Shown one piece after another: positions 58,238 to 64,000 of a DNA stretch of 64,000 bases. The stretch spans positions 62,001-126,000 of the forward strand of contig NTJZ01000006.1 in assembly GCA_002457215.1 (NCBI GenBank). Direction: 5' to 3'. Below the pieces are notes generated by a model, which did no database searches, was not told the DNA's origin, and saw nothing but the letters and a program-made list of their open reading frames with translations. Source of the DNA: OM182 bacterium MED-G28. GTDB taxonomy: Bacteria; Pseudomonadota; Gammaproteobacteria; Pseudomonadales; Pseudohongiellaceae. The position numbers and the translations under genes were made by a program. Each line of letters starts with the position of its first letter. Position 1 is the stretch's first letter.

Positions 58238-58639
58238 CTATTGTGCTAAGTCGTCTATTTCCTTAAAGACTTTATTCGCCACGCGATAAGCACTGTTGGC
58301 TGCCGGCACACCCGAATAAACCGCAACCTGTATTAGTACCTCCTTAACATCTTCTCGTGACAAGCCAGTATTTTTTATCGCTCTGATATGCAGGGCTAAT
58401 TCTTCATGATGACCGAGAGCGGCGAGCTGGCATATAGTTATTAAACTACGATCACGTTTACTCAACGTATCTCGACCCCATACAGCACCCCAGGCCGATG
58501 AAGTTATGTAACGCTGAAAATCTCCGTTGAAATCTGCACCGGCAGCAAGTGCGGCGTCAACATAGTCATCGCCTAATACTTCTCGCCTGATTTTTAGACC
58601 CAATTGAAAAAGGTCTTTTTCTGAGTTTTCCTCCGACAC
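58238..58639 (-). CDS. pcaC: 4-carboxymuconolactone decarboxylase PcaC
   Basis: 133 aa, carboxymuconolactone decarboxylase family: LGLKIRREVLGDDYVDAAL, WGRDTLSKRDRSLITICQLAALGHHEELALHIRAIKNTGLSREDVKEVLIQVAVYSGVPAAN. It makes beta-ketoadipate enol-lactone, after PcaB. GTG start at 58639 with AGGAG eight bases upstream. First gene of the minus-strand pca run and divergent from pobA. The enol-lactone hydrolase (pcaD), sometimes fused to pcaC, is not here. Confidence 0.93.
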   Translation of the reverse strand: MSEENSEKDLFQLGLKIRREVLGDDYVDAALAAGADFNGDFQRYITSSAWGAVWGRDTLSKRDRSLITICQLAALGHHEELALHIRAIKNTGLSREDVKEVLIQVAVYSGVPAANSAYRVANKVFKEIDDLAQ

Positions 58640-58842
58640 AGCTTACTCCTAATAATCATTAAGCAGAGCTTAAATTTAACAGCACTATCTGCTGAGAAAA
58701 TACAGCTACAAATATTTCATCAGTAAACAACGAAGGCGCCTGCTTGTAAATGCAAAAAGTGGTTCATTAAAATAGAAAATCAGGTTTTAATGCCGCAATT
58801 GCTTGAAATTGCTCATATACACTAAGCAGAACCAAAACCATT

Positions 58843-60018
58843 ATGCAGACACAAGTCGGAATCATTGGAGCAGGGCCAGCTGGCCTGCTGTTATCCCATC
58901 TGCTTGCCTTGCATGGTATTAATTCAGTCGTGCTAGAGAGTCGTAGTCGCGAATACGTGGAAAATCGAGTTCGTGCGGGAGTCCTTGAGCAGAGAACTGT
59001 TGATTTATTAATACAAGCTGGCCTCGGCACGAGATTGCAGCAAGAAGGCATGCAACATCATGGCATTGAACTTCGATTTAGTAACAAAGCCCACCGAATT
59101 AATTTCAATGAATTGACTGATGGGAAAGGCATCACTATTTATGGTCAGCAGGAAGTAGTCAAAGATCTTATCAGCACCCGTCTCGCTGCAGGTGGAGAGA
59201 TTCAATTCAATGTTTCTGCTGTGTGCTTGCAGAAAATAGATAGTGAGAACCCTTCAATTGAATACACCGCAGATGGAGTAAACCAAAATCTCGAATGTGA
59301 TTTTATTGCCGGCTGCGATGGTTTTCATGGGATCAGTCGAAGCTCTATACCCACTAACAAAATTTCAAGCTTCGATCGAACCTACCCATTTGCCTGGTTG
59401 GGCGTTTTAGTAAACGCGCCGCCGTCGTCAGATGTGCTCATTTATGCGAATAGCCCAGATGGCTTTGCTCTTCATAGCATGCGCTCTCCCACGGTCACTC
59501 GAAATTATATCCAATGCTCTCTTGACGATAACCTAGATGGCTGGCCTGATGATCGAGTCTGGCAGGCACTCCACAGTCGGCTCGAAACCATTGAAGGTTG
59601 GACTTTAATTGAAGGAGAGATCACGGAAAAGAGTATAACTCCGATGCGCAGCTACGTGTGCGAGACCATGCGCCATGGCCGTTTATTTCTAGCAGGAGAT
59701 GCTGCTCATATCGTGCCGCCTACTGGTGCGAAAGGCATGAATCTGGCGCTATCTGATGTTAGTTACTTAAGCGAAGCAATTAACGCATGGTACCTAGCAG
59801 GTTCTGAAGAAAAGCTTATTAACTATGCCGATAATTGTTTACGCCATGTTTGGAGAGGCGAACATTTTTCCTGGCATATGACTTCACTCTTACATAAATT
59901 CCCAAGCGACAATCAATTCCAAGCCCGATTACAAATTGCCGAATTAGAATTTCTCTCGCAATCTAATTCGGCCTCAACAGCCTTGGCTGAAAACTACGTA
60001 GGGTATAAATTCAACTAA
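58843..60018 (+). CDS. pobA: 4-hydroxybenzoate 3-monooxygenase PobA
   Basis: 391 aa FAD enzyme (para-hydroxybenzoate hydroxylase) that turns 4-hydroxybenzoate into protocatechuate with NADPH and oxygen, feeding PcaGH. FAD motif GAGPAG (residues 8-13), VLESRSREYVENRVRAGVLEQ (the DG/GR region with V-R-AGVLEQ diagnostic), and GRLFLAGDAAHIVPPTGAKGMNLALSDV near residue 290. The pcaC gene is divergent, with 203 bases between. No pobR or pcaQ-like regulator gene is nearby. Confidence 0.95.
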   Translation: MQTQVGIIGAGPAGLLLSHLLALHGINSVVLESRSREYVENRVRAGVLEQRTVDLLIQAGLGTRLQQEGMQHHGIELRFSNKAHRINFNELTDGKGITIYGQQEVVKDLISTRLAAGGEIQFNVSAVCLQKIDSENPSIEYTADGVNQNLECDFIAGCDGFHGISRSSIPTNKISSFDRTYPFAWLGVLVNAPPSSDVLIYANSPDGFALHSMRSPTVTRNYIQCSLDDNLDGWPDDRVWQALHSRLETIEGWTLIEGEITEKSITPMRSYVCETMRHGRLFLAGDAAHIVPPTGAKGMNLALSDVSYLSEAINAWYLAGSEEKLINYADNCLRHVWRGEHFSWHMTSLLHKFPSDNQFQARLQIAELEFLSQSNSASTALAENYVGYKFN

Positions 60019-60076
60019 ATCCTTCGAGATCAGAGTTTTTTACTAAAGTTCAAACTTACCGCTTAATCATTGATAA

Positions 60077-60104
60077 GTTGCTACTGCAATGTTGCTACTG
60101 CAAT
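60077..60104. repeat. two tandem copies of a 14-bp unit
   Basis: GTTGCTACTGCAAT occurs twice in a row (60077-60090, 60091-60104), between the convergent pobA and hemH genes. The second copy can also pair with AGCAAC at 60107-60112. It may be recent slippage duplication or part of a weak terminator. Confidence 0.85.
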
Positions 60105-60170
60105 AAAGCAACCGGTTAATACGATTGCCATTCAACAAGGCTGCAGCGAGTAATAATTTTTGAATTAAGT

Positions 60171-61235
60171 TTAATCTTCAATCTTTTCTACGCGTTGTTG
60201 CAATATATTGTCTCTGGCAATTTCATAAACAGAGTTAAACCAGGCTGGATCGTCGTTCAAATTAGGTACTAGCTCGAATACCTCGCCGCCCTCACCCATA
60301 AACTCTTCTCGATAATCTCGGCCAATTTCAAACAAGGTTTCCAGACAGTCGGAAATAAAGGAGGGCGTGATCACTGCAACACGTTTCTGCCCTTTTTCAA
60401 GCAGTAATTTAAGATGCTCATCCAAATAAGGCTGGAGCCAGGGCAGAGGACCGAACCGAGATTGGAAGGCCACTGAATAATCAATATTTTTCCAGCCGAG
60501 AGCCTTAACGATGTATTCAGTAGTTTGAAAACATTGCGCGCGGTAACAATAACGGTTTTTTATAGTTATTTCAGAACAACAGGCGCCAAACTCACACACA
60601 CCCTCAGAATCAGATTTCTTGATAGTTTTCTCAGGAACGCCGTGATAACTAAAAATGACATGATCAAAATTATCGGTCCTTAAATGTTTGGCTATGACAA
60701 TAGACCACGCACGAATAAAAGCAGGTTCCTGAAAAAGGTCATTAACAAAGATAAGATTTGGGCGTTGCTTCCACTTCTCTGCTGCAATTTTTACCTGATG
60801 GAATACCGAAGCCGTCGTCGCTGTTGAATATTGAGGGTACATGGGGAGCAGCACCAATTCGGCAACATTTCGCCGTTCCAGTTCCTGCATTACATCCCAA
60901 ATAAAAGGTTCACTATAAGCCATCCCATTTACTACGATGACCTCATCACCACCCTTGGCATTTTCCTGGTCAAATTGATTTTGGACACTCTGCTGCATGC
61001 GATCCGCATATACTTTTAGAGGTGATCCCTCATCCATCCAGATACTGGCATAGTCCTTAGCAATTCGTGGCGCCCGAAAAGGGAGGATAATCAAATTACG
61101 TAATAACCACCGCCCAATGGGATTAAAATCGAATACAAATGGGTCGGAGAAGAAATATTTGTAGAAGCTACGCAAGCCTTTCGCGGTTGGCTCAGGCGGA
61201 GTGCCTAGATTGAGTAGTAGTACGGCCTTTGTCAT
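60171..61235 (-). CDS. hemH: ferrochelatase HemH with Cys-rich insert
   Basis: About 354 aa from ATG 61235 (a TTG five codons upstream is possible). It inserts iron into protoporphyrin IX to make haem. Catalytic His in SYHG (H198) and Glu in DCLETLFE (E299) are present, with LLNLGTPPEP at the start. A Cys-rich insert lies between them, with GVCEFGACC and RYCYRAQC (C214, C219, C220, C230, C235), a pattern compatible with an iron-sulfur cluster as in some bacterial ferrochelatases. Cluster binding is inferred. Convergent with pobA. Confidence 0.93.
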   Translation of the reverse strand: MTKAVLLLNLGTPPEPTAKGLRSFYKYFFSDPFVFDFNPIGRWLLRNLIILPFRAPRIAKDYASIWMDEGSPLKVYADRMQQSVQNQFDQENAKGGDEVIVVNGMAYSEPFIWDVMQELERRNVAELVLLPMYPQYSTATTASVFHQVKIAAEKWKQRPNLIFVNDLFQEPAFIRAWSIVIAKHLRTDNFDHVIFSYHGVPEKTIKKSDSEGVCEFGACCSEITIKNRYCYRAQCFQTTEYIVKALGWKNIDYSVAFQSRFGPLPWLQPYLDEHLKLLLEKGQKRVAVITPSFISDCLETLFEIGRDYREEFMGEGGEVFELVPNLNDDPAWFNSVYEIARDNILQQRVEKIED

Positions 61236-61522
61236 AACTATTGGATTCAAATTCCCACTTATTAATATCGGCGAGGAATGTAGCTGATCTTAAGCAATAA
61301 CACCATCTCTAGAGAAGATGTACCTATAAAGTCCGTTCGCTAACTCTGATTAGACATGCTTATTGCTCGAGGCCCCTTATTTCGGGATCTACAGACAATT
61401 TGTTCCCGTTGGTAACAAAAAAACGAAAAATGTGCTGCATTCCCCTGTAAATTGAGTAGAATTAGGAGAATTGAAAAACTTTTTTTGTATTAATGTTTAG
61501 GTTTAACCAAGGGAATCGATTC

Positions 61523-63382
61523 GTGAAAACATCTCTGCATTTCTTTTTAATTTCGATCTTTACTTTATTCACCTCTGCTCTATTCGCCGGCGAGCGTATT
61601 GGCGATTTCGCATTAATCGACAACCAGGGCACACAGCATCATATGGCCTGGTATGACGACCAAAATGCTGTGGTTATCTTGCCTCAAGCCGTAGGTGCCA
61701 CTGATACCGACGCTCTCGCAGCGCTACAAGACTTAGAAGCTAAGTATGCTGAGCAAGGCGTTGTGTTCTTTTTAATGAATCCAGGTATGCAAATTGATCG
61801 TGCCGCTGTATCACAAGACATCACTGCCTTAGGTGTAGAGCTTCCGGTCCTTATGGACGACGCACAACTAGCCTCTGAAGCCCTAGGGCTTACAAGACTC
61901 GATGAAGCGGTTGTTTATGACCCCAAATCCTTTGAGATGATCTACCGCGGTCCAGTAGCGACTGAACTGGAATCTTCCATTCAACGTCTTCTCAATGGGT
62001 CAGATGATTCACTAATTACAATGTCTACCAGTGGAGCATCAATCGAGTTTACCGGAACTGGAGTTCACACGGCCCCGTCTTACGTAAATGATGTAGCTCC
62101 TATAGTTAAAGAAAACTGTGCAAATTGTCACCGCGAAGGCGGTATTGCTCCGTTTGCCATGGATAGCAAGCTCGCTCTCCAAGGCTGGTCCCCAATGATT
62201 CGTGAAGTGGTAATGACCAAGCGTATGCCTCCTGGTCAAATTGACAGTAGAGTAAGCCACAACATGAAGAATGAAATGAATCTGACTGATACAGAAATGC
62301 AAACGCTAGTTCGCTGGGTTAATGCAGGCTCTCCGATAGATGGCGACAGTGATCCTCTTGTAGGATTGGTCTGGTCTGATACCAAATGGACTATTGGTGA
62401 GCAATTAGGTGAGCCTGATATGATCCTTAGGATTCCGCCTCAGGCAGTTCCAGCCACCGGTGTTGTGGATTATCGCGACATTCCTATAGATCTTAACCTT
62501 ACTGAAGATCGTTGGGTCCGCGGATCTGAAGTAGCCCCCGATCAAAAAGAAGTTCTTCACCACATTATCACGACCGTCATTCCTCCTGGTGGTGGCGAAG
62601 ATATGCAAACAGCTTTCTTGAGTGCAATTAACAGCTTGCCAGAAGAGCGAGCCGTTAAGATTCGTGCTGATATGTTTGCAGCACTAGCCGCTGGCGAAGC
62701 CCCACCTATCGACAAGATTTTCCAAGAAAATCCTGATATTAATGTAGGCACCTTACTTGGTGGTAGCGACCCCGACCTTGGCTCAGTAGCAGGGTATGCA
62801 CCAGGGAACAGCTTTTCCTTGAACGAAGAAGGGGTAGGAGGGTTGCTAAAAGCTGGCACTAATTTAAGCCTCCAACTGCATTACACTACGTCGGGAAAAG
62901 AAGTCACCGACGAAACTGAAATCGGAATTTGGTTCTATCCTGAAGGAGAAGTGCCGGAACAGCGCATGTCTGGTGGGGTTGGCAATGCGTTCACAATCGC
63001 GATTCCCCCCCAAGCTAAAGATCACGAGATGCAATTAGTTACCTATGTAAAAGAAGAAGCTGATCTTTATAGCTTAATGCCTCACATGCATTTTCGCGGC
63101 AAGCGTATGAAGTTTACTGCTAAGTACCCCGACGGCAGCGAAGAATTACTGCTCTCAGTGCCAGCTTATGATTTCAACTGGCAATTGGCACACGAACTTG
63201 AGGAGCCTTATAGAATTCCTGCAGGGACTCAAATCATAGCAGAAGGTGCTTTCGATAACTCAGCCCAAAATCCAGCAAATCCTGATCCTTCTCTCGAAGT
63301 AAACTGGGGCGAGCAAAGCTGGGAAGAGATGTTCATGGGTTTCTATACTTGGAAGAATGTTGACCAAGGTGGTGAAGACTAG
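61523..63382 (+). CDS. exported redoxin / cytochrome c / copper-monooxygenase-like protein
   Basis: About 619 aa from GTG 61523, chosen because AAGGGA lies eight bases upstream; an ATG ten codons earlier has a poorly spaced site. A signal peptide ends near ALFAGE. Residues about 23-160 have a redoxin-like fold without a CxxC pair. Then CANCH (199-203), a haem c motif, followed by GGIAPF. Residues about 275-619 resemble copper type II ascorbate-dependent monooxygenases: HH (346-347), H453 (LQLHY), HMH (521-523; LMPHMHFRG) and a late Met (EEMFMG). A strong terminator follows. It probably oxidises a substrate in the periplasm with two coppers and a haem; substrate unknown. Confidence 0.87.
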   Translation: MKTSLHFFLISIFTLFTSALFAGERIGDFALIDNQGTQHHMAWYDDQNAVVILPQAVGATDTDALAALQDLEAKYAEQGVVFFLMNPGMQIDRAAVSQDITALGVELPVLMDDAQLASEALGLTRLDEAVVYDPKSFEMIYRGPVATELESSIQRLLNGSDDSLITMSTSGASIEFTGTGVHTAPSYVNDVAPIVKENCANCHREGGIAPFAMDSKLALQGWSPMIREVVMTKRMPPGQIDSRVSHNMKNEMNLTDTEMQTLVRWVNAGSPIDGDSDPLVGLVWSDTKWTIGEQLGEPDMILRIPPQAVPATGVVDYRDIPIDLNLTEDRWVRGSEVAPDQKEVLHHIITTVIPPGGGEDMQTAFLSAINSLPEERAVKIRADMFAALAAGEAPPIDKIFQENPDINVGTLLGGSDPDLGSVAGYAPGNSFSLNEEGVGGLLKAGTNLSLQLHYTTSGKEVTDETEIGIWFYPEGEVPEQRMSGGVGNAFTIAIPPQAKDHEMQLVTYVKEEADLYSLMPHMHFRGKRMKFTAKYPDGSEELLLSVPAYDFNWQLAHELEEPYRIPAGTQIIAEGAFDNSAQNPANPDPSLEVNWGEQSWEEMFMGFYTWKNVDQGGED

Positions 63383-63404
63383 ACTCTTAGTCCACTCCTA
63401 ACCG

Positions 63405-63433
63405 AAAAAGGCGAGGGCTACCTCGCCTTTTTT
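63405..63433 (+). terminator. rho-independent terminator
   Basis: Perfect 12-bp stem AAAAAGGCGAGG (63405-63416), GCTA loop, CCTCGCCTTTTT (63421-63432), continuing as a T-run. It lies 23 bases after the stop of the copper-monooxygenase-like gene. Confidence 0.95.
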
Positions 63434-63680
63434 ATGCATGAAATTTATTGATCATTACTTTGACTAGTCTTAGTTAACTGAGTTTACAAAGGGAGCATCC
63501 AAGCTTTTGGTGTCCTCTTGCTGTGCAGCTATTAAAGGCCTTGATCAATAGCACTTTTCTCATTCGCTTATTGCATTCAATAAATGTGTACTTGTGAACT
63601 CTATTTTTCTGCAATACTTAGCTTAGAGGGGCTACGATTCAGCACTTAAATACACTGATGCTATAAACATGCGGCGACCA

Positions 63681-64000
63681 TCATTGACCCCTGGGGGGCG
63701 GAAGCGTCCAATCGCAGCCTGGGCAATTTGGGTCCACATTATTCTGATCCATTACTTCAAAAATAAAATCTCGCCACACTTCATTTGGCTGCCATACTGT
63801 ATTCATATCGGCTTTAGCTAATTCCACAGAAGTATTGTCATAAATTACGCGGTAAAGAAAACTAAAGGCTGTTGCGCGAGCATTAACCTGACAATGGAGC
63901 AAAGTTTTCTTTCCCCGATTGCGCTCCATAGAATCAGCAAAGGCATAAAATTCATCTGGCAATGGGTTAGAGAAATCTACAGGAACTTGCATGTATTCCA
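63681..64000 (-). CDS. phosphatase-like protein, N-terminus cut by the right edge
   Basis: The frame stays open to the last base (the ATG at 63992 is preceded in frame by Tyr and Glu, so it is probably internal). The fragment is about 105 aa: MQVPVDFSNPLPDEFYAF, then KKTLLHCQVNARATAF, an HC-x4-R loop as in the cysteine phosphatases of the DUF442/Blh type, then FLYRVIY. The C-terminus ends in NNVDPNCPGCDWTLPPPRGQ, with two Cys. No partner is visible. Confidence 0.7.
   Translation of the reverse strand, partial: EYMQVPVDFSNPLPDEFYAFADSMERNRGKKTLLHCQVNARATAFSFLYRVIYDNTSVELAKADMNTVWQPNEVWRDFIFEVMDQNNVDPNCPGCDWTLPPPRGQ

Noticed and set aside
1..64000. Mobile elements, integrases, CRISPR arrays or tRNA genes
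   Set aside because: I saw no transposase, integrase, spaced direct repeats or tRNA-like cloverleaf in reading the window.

Overview
The window looks like a chromosomal segment of an aerobic marine-type gammaproteobacterium, of moderate GC content by eye. I infer this from the gene families: NhaC antiporter, TonB-dependent receptors, PQQ dehydrogenases, sulfatase, NIPSNAP, DUF6152, DUF169 and YaiI proteins, and a pca/pob aromatic pathway. A Pseudohongiella/OM182-like lineage is a guess. There are 49 complete genes that I accept, one gene cut by each edge, and one possible small ORF. I see no tRNA, rRNA, CRISPR array, insertion sequence or phage gene, and no recognisable transcription regulator. 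About thirty of the 49 proteins carry a signal peptide, lipobox, Tat signal or N-terminal anchor, so most of the encoded chemistry takes place in the periplasm or envelope.

Layout. 1-6400: end of an unknown gene, a shared terminator, a periplasmic catalase-peroxidase (katG, minus), then uup and an NhaC-type antiporter. 6600-15840: a secreted beta-helix protein, a TonB-dependent receptor with a Gly/Ser-rich plug insert, and two periplasmic quinoproteins on either side of O-acetylhomoserine sulfhydrylase. 16056-21681: a tight four-gene operon of unknown function (unknown exported protein; DUF1592/1588-type protein with a haem c motif; Tat-exported DUF1552 protein; three-repeat PF03640-type secreted protein). 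21700-31900: a small exported protein, an arylsulfotransferase-like protein, a Baeyer-Villiger monooxygenase fused to an alpha/beta-hydrolase, a cupin, an RhlE helicase, an NHL propeller, a deazaflavin-reductase-like protein and a DUF169 protein.

32051-35070: lipoprotein sulfatase, SDR and VOC protein in one operon. 35060-43952: DUF2272 protein, DsbB-like protein, queuosine-precursor transporter, CapA-like protein, a small lipoprotein, and several exported proteins (DQGYW-type family, NIPSNAP, double VOC, lectin-like). 44202-50275: lipoprotein gamma-glutamyltransferase, serine hydrolase, YaiI, then a TAXI-type binding protein paired with a secreted acetamidase/formamidase-like protein. 50379-55341: a TonB receptor behind a Cys-rich anchored protein, a Tat-exported epoxide-hydrolase-like protein, and a DUF6152 protein.

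55483-60018: pcaB, pcaG, pcaH and pcaC (minus) diverge from pobA (plus). Together they convert 4-hydroxybenzoate through protocatechuate to the beta-ketoadipate enol-lactone; pcaD, pcaIJ and pcaF are not in the window. 60171-64000: ferrochelatase with a Cys-rich insert, a redoxin/cytochrome c/copper-monooxygenase-like three-domain protein, a strong terminator, and a phosphatase-like gene cut by the right edge.

The most interesting items are the monooxygenase-hydrolase fusion, in which the fingerprint His is replaced by Phe; the four-gene haem/Tat/secreted-repeat operon; and the three-domain copper-monooxygenase-like protein.
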